Part shown: in pieces, positions 50,740 to 62,940 of the stretch | Layout of the letters: each line of letters begins with the position of its first letter | How positions within the stretch are numbered: position 1 is the first letter of the stretch | Source of the DNA: Promerops cafer | Lineage: Eukaryota > Chordata > Aves > Passeriformes > Nectariniidae | DNA length: 64,000 nucleotides | NCBI GenBank assembly: GCA_013398275.1 | Contig: VZSE01002702.1 | Span: 558,001-622,000 of the forward strand | Direction: 5' to 3' | Position numbers and translations under genes: made by a program | The notes under the pieces: generated by a model | Seen by the model: only the letters and a program-made list of their open reading frames with translations | Told to the model about the DNA's origin: nothing | The model's database searches: none

Positions 50740-51015
50740 ACGCTAATACTGTTTATTTTTATGATGTATTCTCAGCATGATGTTTATGTCAAGGATTGAA
50801 GGTAGCACTGCAGTTGTTTATAAAGCTTCTAAGCCTTTGATTTGATGGACGTAAGAGTTTAGGAAGGCAACATGCTTTAATTCCATTAATGTGGAGCTTT
50901 AATTCAGCTCAGTGAAGTGAAACCAGCTTTTCCTGATGCTGCCAACAGCTAAACTCCTAACTTAAATGAGTTTTTGCACTCCTGTGGGATTAATTAGAAG
51001 ACCAGAGATTGCTTT
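50740..51015. other. Candidate conserved non-coding element (unproven)
   Basis: Repeat-free sequence with dense TTTAATTC, CCATTAATG, CTTTAATTCAG and GGGATTAATTAGAAG motifs, that is, clustered homeodomain-type TAAT/ATTA cores. A similar looking stretch lies at about 51595-51810 (AAAGCTAATTATCCACCG, GGCGATAATGATAACC). No comparison is possible here; the call rests on composition only. Confidence 0.2.
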
Positions 51016-54000
51016 TTTTGGGCATTAATTTTATCTCAGCTACAAACGGTTTGATAATATCCAGTACTGACAGTTACTGACCCATATTAGAAGTGTCAAA
51101 CTAACAACAGTCTCCCATCAGAGGCAAATAGGATACTTCAGGGAATAGGACATTCAACCCTGCTATGTTTAGATCACCCTCAGGTAACAAAGGCAGACAT
51201 GAGATGTAATGCTGTTTTCATGCACAGGCACATGCAGTGAGGATTTTAGCAACATAACTCAATTTTTAAAATGGCATCTGTACATCTATTGTACAAATAG
51301 CATTGCTAGGCTAAATAGATACTCATTGGAAAACAGAAAAGTAACAAAATGAAGGATTAGGCTGTCACTCTGCCTACAAATATGTAGAATAAGGGCCACA
51401 CTACATCTCTATTCAGGTTCTCTGAGGTAATTTCACTTGCACAACTAAAGTAAAAATTTTATTCCTCTGCCCCTGCCTGCCTCCCTTCCCTAAACAATGT
51501 TCACAAAGAAGTGGTTAGCCACATTCTGTGACTTAAAGTATTTGAGTTATTGCAACCCTTAACTAGCGTCATTTAGCAATAAGGAAGAAGGCAAGGTGGA
51601 GCTGTGACTCAGAGGAATGCTTCAGCTCCTGGAATAAAGCTAATTATCCACCGTTGTTAGCGGTGTGCCTAAGTCAGGTACCTGATCTTCAAAGTGGTGA
51701 AACATCCACTGACTTCAAATCTGCTTCCTTATGGCTGAGGTAATTGCAGGCGATAATGATAACCTTTAAAATATAAAAATCTTGCTTATTTGAGAGGATT
51801 TGTTCTTTCAGCTTGAGATATGGCATTTAAAACAGCAGAAGTGGTTTAGAATGATGTGAGGCGAACTGAAAATAATTAGGAATGCTGTTTAAAGGAGTAG
51901 AGTGGAGAGGATATATTTTTAAAGCAGTTTCACATGTAAAGTTCCCATGTAGGGTAAATACAGACTTAAAGTATTGTGAAGAACTCAGCATTGAGTAAAT
52001 TAGGGATAGTGAGTGAAAACCCTTAGAAAAAACCTAATCCAATTCTGACTGATTGGGTTCCTTGTTCATATCTTCATATTTTGGACAAACTTTTGGGTTT
52101 TTAGAAGTGGGGTGTCTAAATCTCCACAGCATTCCAAGACATTCTATTACTGTAAAAAAAAGTAAGCTTAAGTATTCCTACCAGCCTCAGTTATACTACT
52201 ACTGTTGTTATTATTGTTATCGTTAGTATTTATGATACTGTAATGATTATGAGGAATTATAAAGCTACTTCTGGGAGCTGAAATACTCCCTGATGAAGTT
52301 AGTTTGAAAATTATACCAGCTGAGGACTGAAGTTTACATGGCAAAATATTTACAACAAGTGAAAAACATACAGGTGTGTAGGAAAAAAAGGGATAATAGT
52401 AGAAGAACGAAAATCCAACACTCTCAGTTACTTAAGCAGTATTGGACGGAAATGATCCATGAACATATCACCTGATTTTGTCTCTAATTACAGCTGTGGA
52501 AGAGGACGTAGTGCTATTTTCATGAATTTAAATAGGGAACGTTTGTTTAGAAACTGCAGGAAACTTCCCGAGGCACTTCGCGTGGCCTCCCAGTTAGCTC
52601 CTGGTACCTGGTACCACGCCCAATACAATGCTGGCTTTGCAGTTCCTCATGGAGCAGGCAGCTGTCACCTTCCTTCCTACTCTCTGGCATGATGCTTATG
52701 CACTTCCACTGCACTAATGATTTTTGCCATACACACAAATGTTTCCTATTACTATTACTCCTAATTCTCCCCAGCACTAGGGCTTTCGAAGTGGCACACA
52801 CAAATTGTAACAAACCCATCACAACCCCTATTCACTGTCACCCTGTGCCACGCAGGGAAAGCAGGTACAGAAATCAGGAGTGAAGCTGAGTCCAGAAGGA
52901 AGAGAAAGGTTGGGGGAAAGTGTTTTAAGGTTTGGTTTTATTTCTCACTACCCTGCTCTGATTTAATTGAGTTACTTTCACTGAGTTGAGCCTGCTTTGC
53001 CTGTGATGGCGACTGATCTCTCCCTAGAAAGCAAGAGTACACACATACATATACTCTTTCACAGGGAGTATGTAGCACAGTTTCCATCAGGAGATGCTCT
53101 GCAGCAGCTGCAACACCCAGCACTCACCACTGTCCCATAAATCCCACTTCCGGTGGATGTCTGGAGCTGTGCATTGCTTCCATAAAAACAGATTATTAGG
53201 TCTCCGTGCAAGTAACAACTACAGTATGTGCACCAAACTTCCTTTGCAGTTTAAGCAAAGGACATTAGGAAGGACTTGAAAAATGGGTCCACGTTTAAGG
53301 AACTTTGGCAAAACTTTGACAGAAATCAAGAGATAGCTCAGCAGTTTTAGGAAAATTCATATAGGCACAATAGGAAGAATCATATAAGATCTGAAACCAA
53401 GACATCAGACATGTATTTAACAGTTTCATTGTGGGAGGAAGGTGGAAGAGGAAAAAACAAATTATTGGGTAAGTTTTCTGGTAAGAAAACTGCTCCTTTT
53501 GTCTAAAGGAAAAGCCCATCTATTCTATAGTCTGTGAATACATAATAAATTTTGAAATATTCTCAACTAGTAAATTAGTGCTAACAATGCTAACAGGCAG
53601 CAAGCCTTGAGCCTCAGAAAGTGTTGAGACCAGTATTTTTAGATCACTTGTTTTATTATTGTCAATAGAACTGAATGAAATGCATTTTTGTCAAAATAAA
53701 ATGTTGTGGCAGGTATGTAGTCAATAAGAGTATAACAAAACAAATGGTTAAGCAGACACTTGAAAAATCTAGGAAAACCTCACATTTTTGTGTACTTTTC
53801 CACCACAGTCCACAGAAGTTTGTCTGAAGTTAGGAATTCCACTTTAAAGACCATGGGGAGCTCCCTTCAGGAATCAGAAACTCCTAATTCCAATCCAGGA
53901 TTCAAAAAAAGGGAGTATAATGCTCGGTCAGAGCAATCTTGTCATTAACAAAATGAACTTTCTTGGCACTTAAGATGACACTTCAAAAATAATTCACAGG

Positions 54001-55194
54001 ACTTTCATACTACACCTGCTTGTTTTTCAAAGGGTAGGGAAATCACAGATAAATAAGCCTAATGACAGACTTAAAATAACATCAACCCATTAAACTAATT
54101 TGCAAAGTTTCTATCCCTCTCCATCCAAAGAAAAACAAGCACATAAAATTCTTCTTATGCTGGAGTCATTGCACTAAATTTTACTCATTTCAGATAAAGT
54201 ATATGGAAATTAAAGTGATTTAAAACAGCAATGAAAAACTATCTGATGGCAAACCATACCATGCTGTTATTAAACATTTCTATATGTTATGAGATTCTGT
54301 ATCATTATACTTGAATAACAAAAAAAATCCTACAGAAATTTAAGTTTAATATTGTATAAGACCAAGTTCATTTTCTCTGTGCTTACTAACCTTCATGTGT
54401 GCATTGCATTGAATTACAGAGAAGAAGTACATTTAGCTTCCACAGAAGTGGCTCATTAAAACAAATAGGACTATCACAACTGAAAGAGCATCAATTTACA
54501 GTTTAAAATTTATCAGAAAAGCACACTCCATATTGCAGTTACTCCCGATACTGTGTTTACTGCACCTGTGTGATACCTTCTGATAATGTTATCCCTCCTA
54601 TCTGGATATACATTATCTCTGTGCAAGCTAGGAAAATGGGTTAAATATATCTTTTTTTAACAGAGCAGAGGTGAGAATATAATCCTACATAAGCAGCTAT
54701 TTAGTCTCACTTCCTCTGTCATTCAAAGCAGCCCAGCATGCAAGTGTGCATGTGCAGCTATACCAAGCACAAACCCAACAATCCCAGAAAAATACACAAG
54801 GAGAAAAAAGCAAATGCAGAAATAACAGAATGCACATAAACAACATTCCAACAGGATAAAGACAAACAGCAGGGAATGGCAATTTGGAAATGCAGAAGTA
54901 TAAAGACTTTATTGTCAAAATGAAAGATGAGTAGTGAAGTGATTCAACAGTTTAAGCTCTTCTGCTTCTAATCTAATCTATATGAAGCATTATTTTTGAA
55001 CCTTTTTAATCAATAGAGGTTGGACTTTGCATTTCATGGGAAACATTGAGTGTCTTACACCATGGGGTCTAACAATGAAGTATACACTACAACAAGACAT
55101 GAAAAAAAACTGAAACTGTAATAATTTTTCTCATTTTGGGGTTATTCCCAGTGGAAGTGTCAGGCATAAGCATCCCCCAGAGAAGATGACTGTA

Positions 55195-55520
55195 ATATTA
55201 TCTAACCACATTAGTAATTAATTTTGCCTGGCTTTGATTATAGGCCCTAGATTGGATTAGATGAATGATGCTATATTATTTATTTATATGTTCCATTATG
55301 TCAATCCTTATATTCATAAATTGACATATAAACCACCATTTATTTAAAGATGGTTATTAAATGCAGTCTTTGAAGAGATATTTAGCTAATTAAGAGAGAA
55401 CTGTGAAAGGAATTTATGAAGAATTTGACTCTACGCTTGTGGTACTCATTAAGGTGAATTGTTTAGTTACAAACTTAATAGAGAAATCATTTGAGTAAAA
55501 CATTGGAAAGTGGTTTTAAA
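55195..55520. other. Candidate conserved non-coding element (unproven)
   Basis: A long, repeat-free, AT-rich block containing TTAGTAATTAATTTTGCC, AGATTGGATTAGATGAATGA, TTTAGCTAATTAAGAGAG and CTCATTAAGGTGAATTG. The density of TAAT/ATTA cores without simple-repeat structure resembles developmental enhancers in introns of neuronal genes. This is inference only. Confidence 0.2.
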
Positions 55521-58500
55521 AGGTTTCCAAAACTAGCAAGCATGTGTATGTGACTGAGCTGATACACAGTCAATTTGTGATCCTTCTGGTGACCAATTTA
55601 ACATCACTAAGATAAAATAGTGCAAGTCCTGAACAAAATCCCAAGTTTCCTCTGCTAAACTTTACAAGTATTTTTTATGGGTTAGGGGTCATTCCTTATA
55701 ATTACAACCTTCTCATAAGTGAGCCAGCAAACCCAAGGCTCTTGGGTTATTTCAAGGTTACTTTAGTATAAAGACACTGCCATGTTACTTCTAGGTTCAT
55801 GTTTCATTTCTTAGATAAAGAGTTTCATCTAGAAGTAAGTCTCTCTTTGCTGCTACCAACTAATTATTTCCCTCTGCAAGTACTATTTTACTTTGGTTCA
55901 CACATGTTTTGGCCAGAACCAGTTGCACTGGGTTCACTGAGATTTAAAATACTGCTGCTTAAGAGAAAACATCTGAATAACAGACAGACAGGGATGCACA
56001 AGGAAACATGAATCAGTCAATACAAATGGTCACAGGTGGATTTATACCAACAACTCATCTAACCTTAACTAGCACTAAAACCAGAATTCCATTGTTTTTA
56101 ACACTGTAAAAAGAAATAGCCATGAGGAAGCTATTTTGGAACATGAGTATATTTATCCTGTGCACATGAACTGAGCTATCATGCAGCATTTTGCTTCAGC
56201 TCTCCATGTGTTATTTTTGAAGAGAAAGCAGTTCTGCTGAAAACCTGAAATCAATGAACTTCACATATGAAATATAGATTACTTAGATGATAGAAAAAAA
56301 AAATATGGAGAATAAGCCCATGCATCGGATGGTCATCCGTATTTTCAAATCTTGGATTCACAAGACTGGCAGGAAATTCCATGGAAATAGGTTCTTGTGT
56401 TTAGAATTCCTTTGATACACTACTCTATTCCAAGTTACACTTCTCTTCCAACATACCAGGGAAGTCTACTATTATAGAAAATACCTGTTCAAATACCATA
56501 TTTTTTAACCAGTGGAATTCTCCAAATACAGTTGAGTAAATATACATCAGGAAACCCAATGAAGGTTCTGTTACTCATTAATTCTGGATACAAAAATGAG
56601 AACTTTTGTACCCAGGTTAAGTGGAAAAGTTTCATTCCTGTTTTATTCTTCTGGGTCAAAGACAAGCCTGGATACCTTCTACACCTCTGAGGCATCTAAA
56701 CTAATTTAAATTTGTATCTTATTATTAAAGCTATGATAACAACTGTATCTGCAGAATCCTTTCATATACAAACCAGAGATTGCTACACATCAGTCCTAAA
56801 CAAAAACTCTTCCCTACCAATGTGGATGCAGAATGTGTAATTTAGTGCTGGAAAAGAGTAATTATTTCAATTTATGTATTTCACTGAGGGCAACCCAGAC
56901 CTTTTTCTTACAGTAAATGTTATGATATGCACATCTCCAATTGAGAATAGAGGTAAAACTGTCAGCATTTTAAAAAAGAAAATGCAACGTAATTTTTCTC
57001 ACATCACACTTCCTCTTCTCTCTAAATAGAGACTGGTCTAAGCCTTAAGTGATGAAATGCTAATATAATTTAAAATTAATTTAATAGGACCTATTTTAAT
57101 TCATTTTGCTTTTCTTGTTAGAAATATAAAGGGTCTTCACAACACTACCAAATTCATGGATATTGGTTAATCAGTCTATGAATCAACATTCCCAAGTCAA
57201 ATGGTAGCTTCCACCTTTTACTACTGGTTAATTTTATAACTCAAATGAAGCTCTGTCAAGTTTTCAGAAAGAGAGTTACACTGATTTAAATTCATATGTA
57301 CACTACTAAAATTTGAAGTTGCACAAGGTACTCTTGATTTGTGTTCTTTGTTTGCCATTCCTTTTGGCAAGTGAGTCTGAAACTTTCTAGCCTCACTGAG
57401 GATTTCTGTTAGGACCTTAGTAAAGCTATTTACTCTCTCCATTGCCATCTCCTTGTCTCTAAGAAAACAAAGATAAATAACATGTCCAGACTCTTACGTG
57501 ATTGGAATAATATTAAGGTAGACAAGATGAAAGCTGTGTGCAAGCTGAAGAAATCCTGTCATTTTCCAAGCTGCATCAATGTTGCATTTTGTTAATTGAA
57601 AGTAATTAAAATGACTTCTTTCATTTTGAAGTGGTAATGCAACAATAGCAGAACTGGAAAATTTAAACATGAAAACATGAAAGAAATTAAAGAAAGCCAG
57701 CATATTCTGCATATGCTGAATTACAAGCATATTCTATTTTACTGAAGAGCATATTTACATCAGTTTTATAAAAATCCCCTTTTTTATTATATAGTGATTA
57801 CTTAGAACCACAACTTTACATTGCAGCATTGTGTTTTAAAGTTTATTGACAAACAAGAGTCCATGCTGCTTGATTTAAGTCAACAGCAAATAGACTTACC
57901 ATTCCAATAATTTAGGAATCTATTTGCCATGTGATGCTATTTAAGAAGGATACACAGTAGTACATTTAAATAGATGGAGGGTTTTTGAGAAATAGTTGTT
58001 GTGATGCTACAAAAAATGATGTCATGTGGTGTGGCACTCAGCCTTGACATGAAAACTGCTTATAGTATTATGTTCCCATGTTATTCTCAGTTTAACAAAG
58101 TAATGTAATTCTCCTGTGTTTGCTGAGATATAATTTGGTTTTGGTATGTAATGACCTTCCTTTGCAAACACCTGCTGCCTAATCCCACTTTTGTCAAAAC
58201 ACAAAACTCTACTCTTCCAATTAATTGAAATCACTGTGGTATTGTACAAGAAAGAAAAAAAAAGGAAAACAAAGGAAAAAGAATCAATTGAACATGATTC
58301 CTATACTCTTATTGTCAGAATGGTTTGAATCTTTGCTATTTTGTTCCAAAGAACAATCTGAGTACCTCAGGTGAAAGACCTATTTCTGTAATACCATTGT
58401 GAATGCTAATTGTTGAGTGATGACTACTAGAAGTATCTGGGAAAGCAGGTAAAATCCATTAGGAAAAATGCACTCAAATTTCCATCAGGAGTAAACTTCC

Positions 58501-58899
58501 TCTCTTTGCATATATCCCTTTCTAAATCCTGTGGACATACCAACCAGAAGTTTCATTTGAGCCTCGATAATCTAGGCAGCACCTATGATTTCAAAGACAC
58601 TCATGAATTCATCACTTACTTCAGATGTCTGTAACACAAGAATTCTTGTACACTTTGACTGAAGTAGGATAATAAATGAAATGGTTGTAAAGGTTTGATA
58701 TGAAAAATGAACAGCCTTCACTCATACTGCTGAATCTGAAATGTCAAAATTGAATTGTCTTCTGCATGGTGCACTGACAGCACTACGTGAGTTTGTATCC
58801 TAACCAAACCTGTATGACTTCTGCTTCCAACACAGCCTGTATAGCCATGCTTTTACCACAGATACTACATATGTCCTCCTACCTGCAACTCTTAGTCAC

Positions 58900-59100
58900 T
58901 GTACCTCGAACAGCTCGGAGTTCTGATTACAGTTTACGCAGCCTCCGTCGGATCAGCAGCTGAACCGTCTCCGCGTTGCTCATTACACCCAAGTCAGCTA
59001 TTAATCAGGGAGGGCATTTATTGGCAGCAGGTTATTCTGCTTCATCAGCTAACCCGCCGTGGCTGGAACCAGCTCAGGACTTTGGTGTTGCATCGGGCTG
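58900..59100. promoter_or_regulatory. CpG-rich patch with a tiny minus-strand ORF
   Basis: Eleven CpG dinucleotides fall within about 190 bases (CCTCGAACAGCTCGGAG, CCTCCGTCGGATC, CCGTCTCCGCGTTGC, AACCCGCCGTGG), in a region otherwise nearly free of CpG. On the DLG2 sense strand an ATG at 58983-58981 opens an 18-codon frame (MSNAETVQLLIRRRLRKL) that stops at 58929-58927. It could be an intronic promoter or alternative first exon upstream of PDZ3, or an enhancer. No consensus donor or TATA box is evident. Confidence 0.3.
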
Positions 59101-60628
59101 CACAGGGGCACCATACTACCAGTGAGTAGCAGCAAGTGGTATTTGGCATCCCTACTTTGTACTCCACCCATGTGGGCTTCAGTGCAGTTGAGGTGTACAT
59201 CCTAGCCTGCTTTCTTTCTACACTATGATGGCTCCGCTCTGCTATTTAGGAAAGCTTGATTGCAGATACAGTCATTGCTGCTTAGAACTCAGCTGCTACA
59301 GTTGTATTATCTTCCTTTCTTCCCACTCCGTAAGTGTAGTGATTTCAACATCATAAAAGCAAGAACTATAATGATCCTCAAAAGATAAAGAAAACAACTC
59401 CAATTATCTGTGAAACTCCACTTTCTGCATGAAGTGTGGAAATACTCTGGAAAAAGACATTGCTTATGCATCTCCCTGGGGACTGTAAAGTTTCTCTTCC
59501 TGTATTTCCTTACCAATATTGAAATTTTAATTTTGAAAGTCAAACTAAAAGTTCCTCTTCTCTTTGTCAGCTAAAAAATGTATTTTAATATCTTGTCACT
59601 TTCACTGACCTTGCTTTTTCTGCAGTAACAGTAGTAGTTTTATGCACTATAAGCATTATTAAAAAAAACAGATAAAGTAGTTGCTTCTGGTGCTGCTCTT
59701 TAAAAATAAAATAAAAACCTTTTAAAGAATTAATTCTTTTAAATCCAAAAACACTAACAAATTCTACATACAAATTTACAATGACAACTTGGCTAAATTT
59801 AGGTTCAGCCCAGAAAGGTCAGTTGCATAACTAGACCTTTACAAAATTCAGGGATGTTTAGAGCTTGTAACTCTTTCTGCATACCTAATGCATGTTTTTT
59901 TTTTCCTTTTCTTTCTTGGCAGAACAAAAAGACAACCTCTTCCCAGTGACTTCATTGGCAGCTTATAAACACTGTGGCTTATCATGAACTCCTATGTCAA
60001 TGTGTCCTACTACTGCAAATTGGCACTGAATATCTCTGCATATGTGCAGTTTCTTTCCTGGCCTTTTCAACATTTCCTACCAAAACTCAAGCTCAGGATT
60101 TTGCATTTCCCCTGTATTTGTGTGTAATAAATAAGCATCCATCTTTCTGCTCCCCCTTTCCTCTGCTCCCTGGCCCCTGTCCACACCTTACTACTTCTCA
60201 AATTAATACACTTAAGAAACTATGCTGAAGTACAGTAACTGTGTAACTTACACAGCCAAAATTTTAACTCTGAATCTCCCGTCTTCTCTTTTTCAGTTTC
60301 AAACAAGGTTTCAGTATTTTCAAACTCCCAAGGATTTTGGTTCAAGTCCCAAGGTCCTCCACAGGTAGTAGTAAGAAAGGGACCCTGCTTTTGGAAGCAT
60401 TGATAATTAGCAAATTCAGAATAGCTTTCATTTGTTGTGTTGGTTTTTTAAAATTACATTCGGGGGAAATTTTGGATGCAAGTATAGAGACAGTAGTGGT
60501 AGGTGAGCTCTACAACCACAGAGCTGCACAGTGGGTGTAGAACAGCCCCCAGTAATGAACCAGTGTTCTTAAACATTTCTGTCTTCCTGCATAGCATGAC
60601 TTTGTCATTTCCTACAGACAGACAGTGC

Positions 60629-60700
60629 AAAAAAACTAAAAAAAACTAAAAAAAAAAAAAAAAAAAAAAATTAAAATTAAATTAAAATTTAATTGAATAA
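60629..60700. repeat. A-rich tract with a 23-base poly(A)
   Basis: AAAAAAACT units lead into 23 consecutive A residues (60648-60670), followed by TTAAAATTAAATTAAAATTT. It could be the tail of an old retroinsertion. However, the sequence to its left (60300-60628) is not recognised, and no target duplication was identified. Confidence 0.85.
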
Positions 60701-62837
60701 TTTAAAAATGAAAAAAATACAGTACAAATTTGTCAAAGAAGCTATGGAGTTGGAAGAGAAACTGACTCAAAATAGGCATAACCCTAATGTGCTGGGATAA
60801 CGTAAATTATCCTTCGAACTCTGAATGTATATTCTGAACTGAAATGGAATCTACAATTTTTAAGATCTGAAGTCATATTTAGATTTCACTTTAGGTTATA
60901 TCATCAGAAGACAACAAAATAAAAAAGCAACAAATCAAATAATTTTAAAATAATCACAAGATTATTTTGGTGGTCGAAAAGATAGCACCCCTAACCACCC
61001 AAACCCCACAGTGATAGCTTTAAAGTACTTTTTGTAAAGGACTGAGTTACTGTTTCTCACACCAAACAGGAAAGTGAGAAAATACTGAGATGAATGAACT
61101 GGAGTGAAATAGCTTTAATTAGGAAGTTAAAGGGGGCTGGTAAAGGGCTAGAGCAAGTATGTGCTCAGGCTCCTTTCTGTTTGAAAGGTGAAGAGGAGGA
61201 ATATTCAATAACCAAACTGAGATATGGACCAAAATTGTCATGGTTTGCAAAGCAAGTGCATGCCAAACCATGGAATTTATATGGAGATTCTTGCCTATAG
61301 CTCTTTGGCCTGTATTTCACTGGCTCAAATTTCACTTTTAAAAAATAATTTAGGTACTTCCAAATCTGTGTCTTACTGGAAGTCAGTTGGACTTTAACTC
61401 ATGAGATTATCTGAAAGCCCATCTTTTGTTTTATGATAGTCAACTCTCTCACAAATATAGATTTATTTACATCAAAATGGACTTAAATCAATAAGAAATT
61501 CAGCAATCCTCCCCATACCAAAATGAAAGTTTAACTTAAAATAAGGATGATATTTATTCAGATGACATTTAAAAGCAACTTGCTAACTGTAGCACATGTA
61601 CATAAATGTACAATATAGGTAAAGGGCAGTTTATTTTTCCACAATTTCTTGTTTTCTTCTCTGCTGTTTTCCCCATTTTGATAAACTCCTTTGTAGTATT
61701 TGTATTGTCAGACTGAATCAGGGAACAACGTACAACAACTCCCCAAAGTTATGTTGAGACTTTAAGCCCAGCTGAAATTTAAACAAGCACCTTAAAGTTT
61801 TGAGTGTTACGGTTTTCATTACTTGTATCATTCTGAAGTCTCTGCAGATGGTTCCAGTTATATAGTCAATATTTTCAAAGAGCAACAAATGCTTTTTTTG
61901 AAACAGGAAATGTAAAGAGTACTGATCAATAACTATTTCTGCAGTAATATAAGAAATAAACAGCAGATTTCATCTCATCTCTCTTAATTATGGTTGCATG
62001 GCCTTTTAAAAACAAAGAAATGGCAGAAAATGTGACCTCCGTGTTTCAACCTTTGGTTACTAAAATCAATTTTCCCTTTATAATGGGAAATAATTATTAT
62101 CTTGTTAGACACATAAAGGTACTTGTATGTTGTGATAGTGGGGAAAAAAATAGAAAAGGAAAACAAAATCATGTAGAAGTTTTAGCATAGACTGAGGATG
62201 TGGATCCCATCACATCCGGAGTTTTGTTAAAGTTATTATTTTTATGTTTCTGGCTATTCCATTAGTTAGTATTTTATACTTTTTGGACTGAAGATGTAAA
62301 GTGAAATCACCAACTACAAGAGAGGAGGATCCAATTTAAATAACTGATTTGTTTTGCAACACCTCCCACAACAGCGTCCTCCAATAGGCTTGCAGTATCA
62401 TTGGCCTAGCACAGGCTCAGACACTGCTTCCTCCTGATTTCTGCATCACAAACATGTTTTTAGAACTAGACATATTTGAAAGTGTCTACATATAGAGCTT
62501 ATTTCAACAAAAATAAATGGTGGTAAGTAAATACAACACAATCTGGGCGCCTGAGTCAGCACTACATTACTCCACTGGGATAAGTGCAGTGGAAAACAAG
62601 ACTAGTGCAGGGCTGAGGGAAGGATTATTATTACTGTTATAATTCTCTCACATTTCCCTGACAAACTACACTGCTGCAATGAGAGGTCCCACCCACTTTC
62701 CACGACAGCTTCTTTTACTCTATTTAATATTAATGATCACTCTTTTTCTATGTAGTGCAGAAAATCTTGCGTATCTCCACCCGCTGGAAATATCTTTTAA
62801 CCCCAAGGGCTGCTGGGAGTGTCTGTAGACACATGCC

Positions 62838-62940
62838 ACCCATTTCACAATTTGACAAAATGGAAAATTTTCATTTCCAAGGTCATACAACCTGTCAGTG
62901 GCACAGGCAAATTTCTGTTTCCAGCTCTTAGTCCTGACCA
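62838..62940 (+). mobile_element. MIR-like SINE fragment
   Basis: CACCCATTTCACAATTTGAC, then TTTCCAAGGTCATACAACCT and GTCAGTGGCACAGGCAAATT, follows the MIR order CCCATTTTACAGATGAGG, GCCCAAGGTCACACAGCT, AGTAAGTGGCAGAGCCGGGA. It continues through TTCTGTTTCCAGCTCTTAGT. It is clearly diverged, plus orientation. Confidence 0.55.

Noticed and set aside
58927..58983. 18-codon mini-ORF as a coding exon of DLG2
   Set aside because: It ends in a stop and has no consensus donor before it, and its residues match no DLG2 isoform N terminus that I recall. Kept only as part of the CpG-patch observation.
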